64,000 nucleotides of DNA from assembly GCA_024698075.1 (NCBI GenBank), contig JAILRP010000026.1:1-64000 (forward strand), read 5' to 3'. Source of the stretch: Lachnospiraceae bacterium. GTDB lineage: Bacteria; Bacillota; Clostridia; Lachnospirales; Lachnospiraceae. Shown piece after piece: positions 43,961 through 53,306 of the stretch. How positions within the stretch are numbered: the first letter of the stretch is position 1; every line of letters begins with the position of its first letter. The position numbers and the translations under genes are program-made. The notes beneath the pieces were generated by a model that saw only the letters and a program-made list of their open reading frames with translations, searched no databases and was not told the origin of the DNA.

Positions 43961-44248
43961 ATGGCGGAAGACGAGAAGAAAAAAGTTAAACAGGCGGTCG
44001 CCCTTGAATATGATCCCAATGACATGGCGCCTAAGATCGTGGCTACCGGACGCGGCAGGGTCGCTGAACGCATAATCGAGCAGGCGAAGGAAAATGATGT
44101 CCCGATCCACGAGGATGCAAAACTCGCGGGCACGCTTTCAAAGCTCGATATCGGTGATTACATACCTCCCGAGCTCTACGAGGTAGTTGCCGAGATACTG
44201 GTATTTGTTGACAACATGGAGAGGATCAGGGGCAAGCTCGGAAAGTGA
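43961..44248 (+). CDS. FlhB C-terminal-domain-like protein (FlhX type)
   Basis: The 95-residue protein has the cytoplasmic FlhB-C pattern AVALEYDPNDMAPKIVATGRGRVAERIIEQA, VPIHEDAKLAGTL and IPPELYEVVAEIL, but no membrane segments and no NPTH autocleavage motif. Such stand-alone proteins, known in Firmicutes, can replace the FlhB-C domain in flagellar export. It starts one base after the FliK-like gene and overlaps yraN by one base. Confidence 0.9.
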   Translation: MAEDEKKKVKQAVALEYDPNDMAPKIVATGRGRVAERIIEQAKENDVPIHEDAKLAGTLSKLDIGDYIPPELYEVVAEILVFVDNMERIRGKLGK

Positions 44249-44601
44249 TGAACAAAAGACAGGTCGGATCAAAAAAGGAAGATGAGGCCGCTGCATTTCT
44301 TGAAAAACAGGGGCTTACAGTCCTTGAGAAAAACTTCAGGTGCAGGCTGGGTGAGATCGATCTTATTGCTTCCGACGGCGATTATACGGTATTCGTCGAA
44401 GTAAAATACAGAAAAACCGCCTCCTCAGGACATCCCGAAGAAGCGGTAGGCATATCAAAAGCAAGAACCATTTCAAAAACAGCGGATTATTACAGGCTTA
44501 TAAGAAAACTTCCTTATGATGCGAACATAAGGTTTGACGTTGTCGCGATAGAAGGGGATGAGATCAGATGGCACAAAAACGCCTTTCCATACAGCCTTTA
44601 G
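44248..44601 (+). CDS. UPF0102 endonuclease-like protein YraN
   Basis: The ~117-residue protein carries the restriction-endonuclease-like fold motifs of the UPF0102 family: GEIDLIASDG and VFVEVKYR (D ... E-x-K). Predicted Holliday-junction-like nuclease; function not firmly known. A GTG three bases upstream is a possible start. It ends overlapping the stop codon of the convergent prs gene. Confidence 0.9.
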   Translation: MNKRQVGSKKEDEAAAFLEKQGLTVLEKNFRCRLGEIDLIASDGDYTVFVEVKYRKTASSGHPEEAVGISKARTISKTADYYRLIRKLPYDANIRFDVVAIEGDEIRWHKNAFPYSL

Positions 44602-45803
44602 GCGTTATCATCCGCCAAAAATTCAGTTCCTATCCTCCGGTTGTAACGTGCCAGGATATCATGGATCTTTTCTGTGTTGGTATGTACCTTTGACATTGCA
44701 ATGTCATGGTTCATGTAATCAACAACCGTCGCAAGGAATTCACTCATGTCTGCTTCAATGAAATAAGGCCTCGAGTTGATCTCGGGATCATGGTAGCAGA
44801 GGTTGGTGCATATTATCTTGTCAAATACGCATTCATCATAAGCTTTGTCAAATATCTCGATACCCTCGGTGAAAAGGCCGAAGGTGCAGCAAACGTATAC
44901 GCGCTTTGCGTTCATGGCCTTCAGCTGCTTGGCCGTATCCATCATGCTGCCGCCCGAGCTTATCATGTCGTCGATTATGATGACGTCCTTGCCGTCGATC
45001 TCGTCACCTAAAAATTCATGCGCAACTATCGGATTTTTGCCGTTGATGACTTTTGTGTAGTCCCTGCGTTTGTAGAACATGCCGGTATTGACGCCGAGAA
45101 CTCCGGCAAAATATACCGCGCGGTCAAGTGCACCCTCATCGGGGCTTATGACGACGAGATGGTCCTTGTCGATTATAAGGTCCTTCTCATAATGTATCAG
45201 GGATGAAATGAACTCATAAGGGGGAGTGAAGTTATCGAATCCGCACAGAGGGACGGAATTCTGAACCTTGGGGTCATGCGCGTCAAAGGTGATGATGTCG
45301 TTGACACCCATGTCTGCAAGCTCCTCGAGCGCCATTGCGCAGTCGAGCGATTCGCGCAGTGACCGTTTATGCTGGCGGGATTCGTAAAGAAACGGCATTA
45401 TGACCGTGATCCTGTGTGCTTTTCCGCCGATCGCCGCGATGACCCGCTTGATATCCATATAAATGTCATCGGGAGACATGTAGTGCACGAAACCGTTGAC
45501 TGTAAATGAATTGCTGTGGTTGCATACATCGGCGAGGATGAATATGTCCATTCCCCTCGATGAATCCCGCAGGACCGATTTTCCCTCTCCGGTACCGAAC
45601 CTGGGCCATTCGCAGTCGAGGATGTAGGAATCCTTTTCGTATCCGAAAAATGCGCTTGCATCACGGTGCTTAAGGTTCTGGCGTTTCCTGTATTCAACGA
45701 TCCTCTTGTCTACGGCGGCCCCGAGCTCCTGACAGCTTTTGTGCACGATGAGCCCGAGCGGTGCGACCTGCCTTATATCTTCGATGGTAATATGTTCAGC
45801 CAT
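44598..45803 (-). CDS. prs: ribose-phosphate pyrophosphokinase (long form)
   Basis: Makes PRPP from ribose 5-phosphate and ATP for nucleotide, histidine and tryptophan synthesis. The PRPP-binding loop DVIIIDDMISSGGSM is present, as is the flexible-loop region VVISPDEGALDRAVYF. At 401 residues it is longer than the ~315 of classical Prs, with an extended N-terminus typical of Lachnospiraceae. RBS AAAGGTCGGGA. Its stop overlaps that of yraN on the other strand. Confidence 0.92.
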   Translation of the reverse strand: MAEHITIEDIRQVAPLGLIVHKSCQELGAAVDKRIVEYRKRQNLKHRDASAFFGYEKDSYILDCEWPRFGTGEGKSVLRDSSRGMDIFILADVCNHSNSFTVNGFVHYMSPDDIYMDIKRVIAAIGGKAHRITVIMPFLYESRQHKRSLRESLDCAMALEELADMGVNDIITFDAHDPKVQNSVPLCGFDNFTPPYEFISSLIHYEKDLIIDKDHLVVISPDEGALDRAVYFAGVLGVNTGMFYKRRDYTKVINGKNPIVAHEFLGDEIDGKDVIIIDDMISSGGSMMDTAKQLKAMNAKRVYVCCTFGLFTEGIEIFDKAYDECVFDKIICTNLCYHDPEINSRPYFIEADMSEFLATVVDYMNHDIAMSKVHTNTEKIHDILARYNRRIGTEFLADDNA

Positions 45804-45877
45804 TTAGAAGTCCCGACCTTTCGTTTTTGTTCATGGAAAGCAACAATAGTTTATCAATTCTGCCCCTTTTTTTCTAC

Positions 45878-45905
45878 TGTTAATTTCATGAAAATCATAT
45901 ATAAT
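45878..45905 (+). promoter_or_regulatory. promoter of gltX
   Basis: TATAAT (45900-45905), 45 nt before gltX, with a weak -35-like TGTTAA at 45878-45883 (16-nt spacer). Confidence 0.5.
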
Positions 45906-45949
45906 GAATATACTGTGTGTAAGAAAATTAACGGAAAGCAGGGAATGAA

Positions 45950-47398
45950 ATGAGTACAGTAAGAACCAGATTCGCACCCAGTCCGACCGGAAGGATGCAT
46001 GTAGGTAACCTACGGACGGCATTATATGCATATCTTATTGCAAAGCACGAAAACGGGCAGTTTCTTCTGCGCATAGAAGATACCGATCAGGAAAGGTATG
46101 TTGACGGAGCGGTTGACATAATATATCGCACATTGGAAAAGACCGGACTCATACATGATGAGGGACCCGACAAAGACGGCGGTGTCGGCCCTTATGTCCA
46201 GAGTGAGAGACAGAAGGCCGGGATATATATGAAATATGCAAAGCAGCTCGTTGACGAGGGCAAGGCATATTACTGCTTCTGCACAAAAGAGCGTCTTGAG
46301 GGACTGACAGTGGATGTCGGAGGCAAGGAGATCAACGTCTATGACAAGCACTGCCTGTCGCTTTCGAAGGAAGAGGTTCAGGCAAACCTTGACAAGGGAA
46401 TGCCGTATGTCATAAGGCAGAATAATCCGAATACCGGAACGACGACTTTTCATGATGAGATATATGGTGACATCACCGTGGATAATGCCGAGCTTGATGA
46501 CATGATCCTGATAAAATCAGACGGATATCCAACATACAATTTCGCAAATGTCATTGACGACCATCTGATGGGCATCACGCATGTTGTAAGGGGGAACGAG
46601 TATCTTTCTTCAACGCCCAAATATAACAGGCTCTATGAGGCGTTCGGATGGGATATTCCCGTCTATGTCCACTGTCCGCTGATCACGGATGAGGAACATA
46701 AAAAGCTCTCAAAGCGCAGCGGACATTCTTCCTACGAGGATCTTATCGAGCAGGGCTTCATATCCGAGGCAGTCGTCAATTTCGTAGCGCTCCTCGGATG
46801 GTCACCCGAGGACAATGTTGAGATAATGAGCCTTGCCGAGCTCATAGAAAAGTTTGACTATACTAAGATGAGCAAGTCTCCCGCGGTCTTTGACTACACG
46901 AAGCTCAAGTGGATGAACGGAGAGTATTTCAAGGCAATGGATCCCGAAAGGTTTTATGATCTTGCGCTTCCGTATCTGAAGGATGCGATAAAGCGTGACC
47001 TTGACTTTAAGAAGATAGCCGAGATGGTCAGGACAAGGATAGAGATACTGCCGGATATAAAAGACCATGTGGATTTCTTTGAGGCCGTGCCGGAGTATGA
47101 CATTGCATTATATACGCACAAAAAGATGAAGACGGATGCCGTCACGTCGCTGCGGCTTCTTGAGGAGGTCCTGCCGCTTCTGGAGGAATGCACCGACTAT
47201 TCAAATGACAGTCTGTTCGCACTCCTTTCGGAATTTGCCGCAGGGCATGAATACAAGACCGGTTTTGTTATGTGGCCTATCCGCACGGCAATGTCCGGCA
47301 AGCAGATGACACCGGGAGGAGCAACCGAGCTTATGGAGATCCTCGGAAAGGATGAATCGGTCTGGAGGATAAAGGCGGCTATAGAAAAGCTTTCCTGA
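45950..47398 (+). CDS. gltX: glutamyl-tRNA synthetase
   Basis: Class I aminoacyl-tRNA synthetase; discriminating type charging tRNA-Glu (and possibly tRNA-Gln where GatCAB exists). The 482 residues have the HIGH-type motif [17 protein letters not shown] and the KMSKS-type motif [10 protein letters not shown], and a helical C-terminal anticodon-binding part. It converges on ktrA with only 3 nt between stop codons. Confidence 0.95.
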   Translation: MSTVRTRFAPSPTGRMHVGNLRTALYAYLIAKHENGQFLLRIEDTDQERYVDGAVDIIYRTLEKTGLIHDEGPDKDGGVGPYVQSERQKAGIYMKYAKQLVDEGKAYYCFCTKERLEGLTVDVGGKEINVYDKHCLSLSKEEVQANLDKGMPYVIRQNNPNTGTTTFHDEIYGDITVDNAELDDMILIKSDGYPTYNFANVIDDHLMGITHVVRGNEYLSSTPKYNRLYEAFGWDIPVYVHCPLITDEEHKKLSKRSGHSSYEDLIEQGFISEAVVNFVALLGWSPEDNVEIMSLAELIEKFDYTKMSKSPAVFDYTKLKWMNGEYFKAMDPERFYDLALPYLKDAIKRDLDFKKIAEMVRTRIEILPDIKDHVDFFEAVPEYDIALYTHKKMKTDAVTSLRLLEEVLPLLEECTDYSNDSLFALLSEFAAGHEYKTGFVMWPIRTAMSGKQMTPGGATELMEILGKDESVWRIKAAIEKLS

Positions 47399-47401
47399 CC
47401 G

Positions 47402-48046
47402 TCACAGATCCCCCTTAATGTTTCCTTTTTCCGTTACGACAAGGAGAACGTCATCCTTTGTAAACGGAATTCTGGGATCGACAAAGTGAAACGTCGAACC
47501 TTTCTGTTTGACCGCAACGATGTTCAGTTTCATTTTCCCGCGAAGGTCGAGCTCAATAAGGTCTTTGCCGATCCACTCGCTTTTGGGAGTCATTTCTATC
47601 ATGTACATATTGTCGTCGAGTTCATAGACGTCCTTAAATATCGAAGAAAGCATTATGCGGGCCGACCGTGCGCCGCCTTCGCCTTCGGGATCGATTATCT
47701 TGTCGGCACCGACTTTTTTTAAGATAGTGGCCATGCGGTCCGTGGATGCTTTTGAGATGACTATCGGAACCCCCTGCTCCTTAGCTACCGTGATCGCCAT
47801 TATGGATGCCGCCAGATTATCGCCCATTGCGGTGACGACCATATCCATGTTTTTGAGCCCGAGGGCAAGCACCTCGTCTTCATTTGTAAGATTTGCGCAT
47901 ACAGCCGCCGTGCATTTTCCGGCAAATTCATCAACAAGCTGCTCATTATGGTCTACAGCCAGCACATCCGCGCCTATGCGGTACAGATTTTCGGAAAGGC
48001 TTCTTCCGTATTTTCCGAGTCCGAGTACTGCTATCGATTTTTTCAT
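47402..48046 (-). CDS. ktrA: potassium uptake regulatory subunit (KtrA/TrkA family)
   Basis: Peripheral cytoplasmic ring protein that gates the KtrB channel. The 214 residues have a Rossmann RCK-N domain (IAVLGLGKYGRSLSENLYRIGADVLAVDHNE) and a C-terminal TrkA-C domain. It follows ktrB by 11 nt on the minus strand, with the ribosome binding site TTAGGAGG. Confidence 0.93.
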   Translation of the reverse strand: MKKSIAVLGLGKYGRSLSENLYRIGADVLAVDHNEQLVDEFAGKCTAAVCANLTNEDEVLALGLKNMDMVVTAMGDNLAASIMAITVAKEQGVPIVISKASTDRMATILKKVGADKIIDPEGEGGARSARIMLSSIFKDVYELDDNMYMIEMTPKSEWIGKDLIELDLRGKMKLNIVAVKQKGSTFHFVDPRIPFTKDDVLLVVTEKGNIKGDL

Positions 48047-48057
48047 GCGAATACCTC

Positions 48058-49422
48058 CTAACCTACGATAAACTTGCCGTTTGCGTGTTTTATCATGTTA
48101 TCGCTGTTTTTGTTTATGGTGAAAAAGATCGCCATGGATATCGGGCCGACCCTTCCGAGATACATGGCTGCTATGATGATCACCCTTCCGACACTGTCAA
48201 GCGTAGGGGTCAGGGCTCTTGACAGCCCGACCGTACCGAGGGCACTTATCACTTCATAAAGTGCATCTGTATGGGATATTCCTCCCCGGCTCATAAGAAG
48301 GATGTTGAATACGAACACGGTGGCAAGCGAAAACATTATGATGGCTGATGCTTTCTTCATGATCTCTTCTGGCACGCGCCTTCGAAAGACCAGGTTTTCC
48401 TTCTTGGAATGAATGTATGAAAATGCATTTATGAAAAACAGGAATGCCGTCATTGTCTTGACGCCGCCTGCCGTGCCTACCGGTGAGCCGCCTATGAACA
48501 TGAGCACATATCCGGCAGTGCATGATAGTTCAGTGAGCTTTTCCTGCGGAATGGAAGCAAATCCGGCCGTGCGAAGCGTCACCGACTGGAACAGGCTGTT
48601 CACTATCTTGTCCGCAAGGTCCATGCCGCCTAATGTATCAGGGTTGCTGTATTCCGCGGCAAAAATGAATGCCGCTCCGCTTATGATTAAAAACACGGTC
48701 ATCAAAATAACGACCTTTGTATGCTCCGGAAGATGTGAAAATACCTTGGCCGGAGAATATCTGAAGCGGATGCCTTCTTTTAGGCCCGATATCACGTCAA
48801 ACCATACCACGAATCCGATGCCGCCGAGCACGATAAGGGCCATGGTGGTGAACATCACCGTGTAGGAATCACGAAGGCCTATCATGCTGTCAGGCCCGAT
48901 GACATCCATCCCGGCATTGCAGAAAGCCGATACGGACTGAAAGAGCGATGCCCATAATCCTTTGGATATTCCCATCATGGGAATGAACTTGACCGCGAAG
49001 ATCAGGGCGCCGCATGCCTCAACTGTAAGCACTCCTTTGAACATATCGGTCAGAAAGTGCAGGACACCCTGCCTTCTGTCAAAATTCAGGGAATCCCCGA
49101 GAAGCATACGTCCCGACAGGAAAAACTTTTTGCCGGTGATAAGCATGATCATCGAAGCAACGGCGACAACACCGAGACCGCCTATCTGAATGAGGACCAG
49201 TATCACAAACTGGCCGAAAAGGCTCCAATAAGCATATGTATCGACTACGACCAGTCCTGTGACGCATATCGATGTAGTTGCGGTAAAAAGGGAAGTCAGA
49301 AATCCGGCCGGCTGCCTTGTGGCGGTGGCAAAAGGAAGCATTAGCAGCAGTGTGCCGCATGCTATTGCCATAAGGAAACTGGCGGGAATGATATGGTAGG
49401 GCTTGATCCTTGAAGGCTTCAA
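48058..49422 (-). CDS. ktrB: potassium uptake membrane subunit (KtrB/TrkH family)
   Basis: Membrane pore of a Ktr-type potassium importer. The 454 residues include about ten hydrophobic segments in four pore repeats with glycine filters in SICVTGLVV, FCNAGMDV, LRTAGFAS and GTVGLSRA. The gene is first in its minus-strand pair; ktrA follows. The glycine in each repeat is present, so the pore should conduct. Confidence 0.93.
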   Translation of the reverse strand: MKPSRIKPYHIIPASFLMAIACGTLLLMLPFATATRQPAGFLTSLFTATTSICVTGLVVVDTYAYWSLFGQFVILVLIQIGGLGVVAVASMIMLITGKKFFLSGRMLLGDSLNFDRRQGVLHFLTDMFKGVLTVEACGALIFAVKFIPMMGISKGLWASLFQSVSAFCNAGMDVIGPDSMIGLRDSYTVMFTTMALIVLGGIGFVVWFDVISGLKEGIRFRYSPAKVFSHLPEHTKVVILMTVFLIISGAAFIFAAEYSNPDTLGGMDLADKIVNSLFQSVTLRTAGFASIPQEKLTELSCTAGYVLMFIGGSPVGTAGGVKTMTAFLFFINAFSYIHSKKENLVFRRRVPEEIMKKASAIIMFSLATVFVFNILLMSRGGISHTDALYEVISALGTVGLSRALTPTLDSVGRVIIIAAMYLGRVGPISMAIFFTINKNSDNMIKHANGKFIVG

Positions 49423-49455
49423 TACGATATCCTCCGAAAATCATTTCATCGCTGT

Positions 49456-49483
49456 ATTATAACACACTTATCCGACAGGTAAA
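49456..49483 (-). promoter_or_regulatory. promoter of ktrBA
   Basis: On the minus strand: TTTACC (49483-49478), a 16-nt spacer and TATAAT (49461-49456), 34 nt before ktrB. The gap also holds the start region of the divergent helicase gene, with TATAAA near 49494 as a possible -10. Confidence 0.5.
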
Positions 49484-49517
49484 TACATTATATAAAATTA
49501 CGGAACAGGAGGTATGA

Positions 49518-50915
49518 ATGAATCTGAATAAAGAACAGTACCAGGCGGCCGTTCATGTAAACGGGCCGATGCTCGTCCTTGCAGGCCCGGGCAGCGGCAA
49601 GACGCATCTTCTCGTCGAAAGGATCCGGATGATGATCGAGAAAGCCGGAATCCCTCCTGAGAGCATTCTCGTCATCACGTTTTCAAAAAAAGCAGCCGCA
49701 CAGATGAAGGCAAGATTTGAAAGACGGACCGAGGGGTGTCTCTATCCTGTGACATTCGGGACATTTCACGCTGTGTTCTACCATATACTCAAGGAATATG
49801 ACCCGGATGCGGCAAGGCTTATAACGGAGGAAGAAGCGGAAGGATTTGCGGAGCATCTGAAGCGCTCATATGATATTTTCGAGGATGATACCGAAGCAGG
49901 CGAGATCATCGGCCTGATATCATCATACAGGAACCTGTCGGATGATTTTTTTACAAGAAATGACAGGGGAAGGGGAATGGATGAGCCGGAGAGGGAATCA
50001 TTCATAAAGCTTGCCGGGGAGTATGCCATGCTTTGCGAAAATGCAGGCGTCATTGATTTTGACGATATGATAATTAAGTGTCGCGATCTTTTTTGCAGGC
50101 ATGAGTCGGTCCTGCGGAAGTGGCAGAATAGATTCAGGTACTTTCTGGTCGATGAGTTCCAGGACATCAATGACGGACAGTATGAACTGCTGCGGCTTCT
50201 TGCCGGGGATGACATGAACGTTTTTGCGGTAGGGGACGATGACCAGTCGATTTATGCTTTCCGTGGAGCAAGGCCGGCGCTCATGAAAAAATTCATGAAC
50301 CGGGGAAGGACAAAGCGGGTCGACCTTCGGATGAACTACAGATGCTGCCCCAGCGTCATAGGGGCCGCCGATACGCTGATAAGGCATGACCCGGACAGGA
50401 TAGACCGTCCTATCCAGGAGCATGTAAGAGGACGGGGAAGGGGATACGTAGAGATAGTAAATACCGAAAGTGCCGCTGTTCAGGCGGCATACGTGTGTGA
50501 CCGGATAGAAGAGCTTATGGACAGCGACGGATACAGTCCGCAGGATATAGCCATATTATACAGAAGCGCATACTGCGCGAAGATCATAAAAAAAGAAGCG
50601 GAGAAAAGAGGACTTTTCGGAAGCGAACAGGAAAAATCCGTCAGGATGATGACGGCCCATGCCTCAAAAGGGCTGGAATTTCCGTGCGTGTTCATAATAG
50701 GACTTCAGGAAGGACTGTTCCCGCACCTTCGCAATTCGGCCTGTGATATAGGCGAGGAAAGAAGGCTTCTGTATGTTGCGATGACACGCGCAAAAGAGCG
50801 TCTGATCCTGTGCTCCCTTTCAAGTGAGCACGGCAAACGCCCTTCAAGATTCGTTTATGAAATTCTGGAGAAAAAGAGATATCTGAGCGATCTGATAAAA
50901 GTAACGAGGGTATGA
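49518..50915 (+). CDS. compact UvrD-like superfamily 1 DNA helicase
   Basis: The 465-residue protein has the UvrD/PcrA motifs in order: I AGPGSGKT, Ia TFSKKAAAQM, Ic TFGTFHAVFY, II FLVDEFQD, III VGDDDQSIYAFRGA, IV LRMNYRC, V MTAHASKGLEF and VI LLYVAMTRAKERL. It is much shorter than the ~720 residues of PcrA. The 2B insertion between motifs IV and V is missing or tiny, and the C-terminal tail is absent. The core motor should work, but unwinding control by domain 2B is lost. RBS CAGGAGG. It abuts the convergent DUF1292 gene at a shared TGATCA. Confidence 0.88.
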   Translation: MNLNKEQYQAAVHVNGPMLVLAGPGSGKTHLLVERIRMMIEKAGIPPESILVITFSKKAAAQMKARFERRTEGCLYPVTFGTFHAVFYHILKEYDPDAARLITEEEAEGFAEHLKRSYDIFEDDTEAGEIIGLISSYRNLSDDFFTRNDRGRGMDEPERESFIKLAGEYAMLCENAGVIDFDDMIIKCRDLFCRHESVLRKWQNRFRYFLVDEFQDINDGQYELLRLLAGDDMNVFAVGDDDQSIYAFRGARPALMKKFMNRGRTKRVDLRMNYRCCPSVIGAADTLIRHDPDRIDRPIQEHVRGRGRGYVEIVNTESAAVQAAYVCDRIEELMDSDGYSPQDIAILYRSAYCAKIIKKEAEKRGLFGSEQEKSVRMMTAHASKGLEFPCVFIIGLQEGLFPHLRNSACDIGEERRLLYVAMTRAKERLILCSLSSEHGKRPSRFVYEILEKKRYLSDLIKVTRV

Positions 50916-51233
50916 TCAGCTGTCCTTCATAAGTTCGAATTCCTCGTCATCCAGAAATTCGTCAAAGGCATCTGCCACCATTTCATATTCGTCATCATCC
51001 TCGATATAAAAAAGTTCCGGTTCAACGTTCGGATCATTCTCGTCTTCCTTATATCCGTAGAACCATACCTCGCCCTCGCTCGACTGTCCGTCTTCATCGA
51101 GCGGCAGTAGCACAATATAGTCCTTTTCCTTAACGGTAAGGATCGTAACGATCGCGCACATGACCTTCTCACCGTCTGTAAGCTCGATCTCCACGGTCAT
51201 GTCGGTATCATCATATTCTTTTTTCTTGCCCAT
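50916..51233 (-). CDS. DUF1292 protein
   Basis: The 105-residue, very acidic protein matches DUF1292 (VEIELTDGEKVMCAIVTILTVKEKDYIVLLPLDEDG). Family function is not known; members often lie near replication or stress genes. Its stop codon is immediately next to that of the convergent helicase. Confidence 0.87.
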   Translation of the reverse strand: MGKKKEYDDTDMTVEIELTDGEKVMCAIVTILTVKEKDYIVLLPLDEDGQSSEGEVWFYGYKEDENDPNVEPELFYIEDDDEYEMVADAFDEFLDDEEFELMKDS

Positions 51234-51271
51234 TTCTAACTCCTTTGCTTCAATAGCTGCCGATGCGGGTG

Positions 51272-51301
51272 ATTATATCATATAAAGCGTGAAATAATCA
51301 A
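51272..51301 (-). promoter_or_regulatory. promoter of the DUF1292 gene
   Basis: On the minus strand: TTGATT (51301-51296), an 18-nt spacer and the extended -10 TGATATAAT (51280-51272), 39 nt before the start. Confidence 0.7.
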
Positions 51302-51318
51302 TGATTGTGCCGTTTTCC

Positions 51319-51347
51319 TTGAAAATATGCGCATTTTTCATTATAAT
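51319..51347 (+). promoter_or_regulatory. promoter of the GH13-fold gene
   Basis: TTGAAA (51319-51324), a 17-nt spacer and TATAAT (51342-51347). It lies downstream of the first ATG of the frame (51327), so that ATG is not in the transcript and the start must be 51381. Confidence 0.8.
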
Positions 51348-51380
51348 TACAAAGAATGCTCAAAGGAATCAACCGATAAT

Positions 51381-53306
51381 ATGACAAACAATAACTTATC
51401 CATACATAATCACAGACCCGGCTCCGGCTATCCGATGGGTGCATGCCGCTGCAAAGACGGGGTTCAGTTTACCGTTTCCCTGCCGTTTAGAAACACGCTT
51501 GAACTGTTCATATATGATGGCAGGATGGAAGAATCCGACCATGTCAGCATGAAGGACTATGAGATATCGTCCGGCATTTATTCGTGCATAGTGGAAGGTG
51601 ACATTTCTCCTGACATGTCTTACTGTTATGAAGCTGACGGGATCAGGACGGCCGATCCGTTCATGAGAAATTCATGTGCGGAAAGAAAATTCGGCGATAC
51701 GGAAAAGCCTTTTGACAATGCCAAGCTTTATGATGATTCATTTGACTGGGAGGATGACAAGCTTCCTCATATCCCGTATAACCTCACTATCGCCTACCAG
51801 CTGCATGTAAGGGGATTTACTGCACATTCATCATCAAAGGCGGGCAGCGCAAGAGGAAAGTTTTCGGGCGTCACATCACGGATACCGTATCTTTCGGATC
51901 TTGGGATCAACCAGATAGTCCTTATGCCGTGCTATGAATTTGACGAAACAGGCTTATCCGAGAAAAACGTCCTGCCTGACTATCGGGCAGACCTTTCGGC
52001 TAAACCGAAGATAAATTTCTGGGGATTTACTAACGGATGTTATTTTATGCCCAAGGCAGCATATTCGGACGGCGATCCAGTAAATGAATTCAAGCAGATG
52101 GTAAAGATGTGCCACCATGCCGGGATTGAAGTCGTCATGCGTTTTTATTTTCCCGATAATTACAACAGGGCATACATCGGTGAAGTGTTAAGGTTCTGGG
52201 CAAGATGCTACCATGTTGACGGATTTTTCCTGATGGGTTCCGATATACCGATCGACATGGCTGCCGCAGATATCTATCTTCGTGACAGAAAGATATACAA
52301 CAGCTTTTTTGACAAGGATCTCATAACCGGCAGAAGGTACGGCTTCAACCGCAACATGGCATTCGTGAATTCGGATTTCATGAACACCTGCCGCAGGTTC
52401 TTAAAAAGTGATGAAAATCAGATTAGTGATTTTCTCTACAGGCAGCGCCTGAATCCGTCCGATGTGCACACGGTCAATTACATAACGGATTACAGCGGTT
52501 TTACGCTTAACGACCTGGTGTCATATGATTATAAACATAATGAGGCCAACATGGAGGAAAACAACGACGGTGAGAACTTCAACCACAGCTGGAACTGCGG
52601 TGCTGAAGGCTCTTCAGGTAAAAAATCGGTCACAAGCCTGCGCATGAAACAGATAAAGAACGCACTGGTATTCCTGCTGCTTGCCCAGGGCACGCCGATG
52701 CTCCTTGCAGGCGACGAGGTGCTTAACACTCAGGGCGGCAACAACAATCCATACTGTCAGGACAACGAAACGGGATGGGTCGTCTGGAAGCAGAACAGGC
52801 GCACCGGTGAGATATATGAATTCATAAAGATGCTGATAAAGCTCAGGTGCACACATCCGATACTTCACCCCGAAAGGGAATTCCGCCTGATGGACTATGC
52901 CTCATGCGGATTTCCGGACCTTTCGTATCATTCGGACATGGCATGGAATCCGAGGTTTGACAACCATCTGCGTCATATCGGCATCATGATATGCGGCAAA
53001 TATGCAAGGCTGTACAGGAGCCGTGAGGATGACTTTTTCTACATTGCATATAACATGCATTGGGAAAATCATACATTTGCCCTGCCGAAGCTTCCGAAGG
53101 GACTTGAGTGGAGCATTTGTTTCATAACTTGTGATGAGAACGCCGGGGCTATAGTCGAAAAGACCCTTGGGGAAAAGATGGGGAGCGTGACGGTCCCTGA
53201 CCGTACGACGGTCGTGCTCACAAGCACCCCCTGCAGGGTCTGCACCGAAGATGCCGATAAAGACTGTGCCGGACCGGTGATAAAAGAAAAGAGGACAGAT
53301 AAATGA
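51381..53306 (+). CDS. GH13-fold isoamylase/GlgX-like protein lacking catalytic residues
   Basis: The 641-residue protein has an N-terminal CBM48-like domain and a GH13 barrel of the debranching-enzyme type: GFTLNDLVSYDYKHNEAN, NHSWNCGAEG and LLAGDEVLNTQGGNNN are near-perfect family motifs. Yet the catalytic sites are gone. In region I the DVVYNH motif reads RFYFPD (R254, P258, D259). In region II the nucleophile of GFRxD is replaced in GFFLM (M285). In region IV the CHDGF motif reads DYSGF (Y371, S372). No acid/base AEPW is visible. Reading frame and codon use are intact, so a binding or regulatory role is likelier than decay. The start follows AAAGGA and depends on the promoter at 51319. 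It overlaps trpS by 4 nt. Confidence 0.85.
   Translation: MTNNNLSIHNHRPGSGYPMGACRCKDGVQFTVSLPFRNTLELFIYDGRMEESDHVSMKDYEISSGIYSCIVEGDISPDMSYCYEADGIRTADPFMRNSCAERKFGDTEKPFDNAKLYDDSFDWEDDKLPHIPYNLTIAYQLHVRGFTAHSSSKAGSARGKFSGVTSRIPYLSDLGINQIVLMPCYEFDETGLSEKNVLPDYRADLSAKPKINFWGFTNGCYFMPKAAYSDGDPVNEFKQMVKMCHHAGIEVVMRFYFPDNYNRAYIGEVLRFWARCYHVDGFFLMGSDIPIDMAAADIYLRDRKIYNSFFDKDLITGRRYGFNRNMAFVNSDFMNTCRRFLKSDENQISDFLYRQRLNPSDVHTVNYITDYSGFTLNDLVSYDYKHNEANMEENNDGENFNHSWNCGAEGSSGKKSVTSLRMKQIKNALVFLLLAQGTPMLLAGDEVLNTQGGNNNPYCQDNETGWVVWKQNRRTGEIYEFIKMLIKLRCTHPILHPEREFRLMDYASCGFPDLSYHSDMAWNPRFDNHLRHIGIMICGKYARLYRSREDDFFYIAYNMHWENHTFALPKLPKGLEWSICFITCDENAGAIVEKTLGEKMGSVTVPDRTTVVLTSTPCRVCTEDADKDCAGPVIKEKRTDK

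Noticed and set aside
51327..51380. N-terminal extension of the GH13-fold protein
   Set aside because: The ATG lies inside the promoter spacer, upstream of the expected transcript start.
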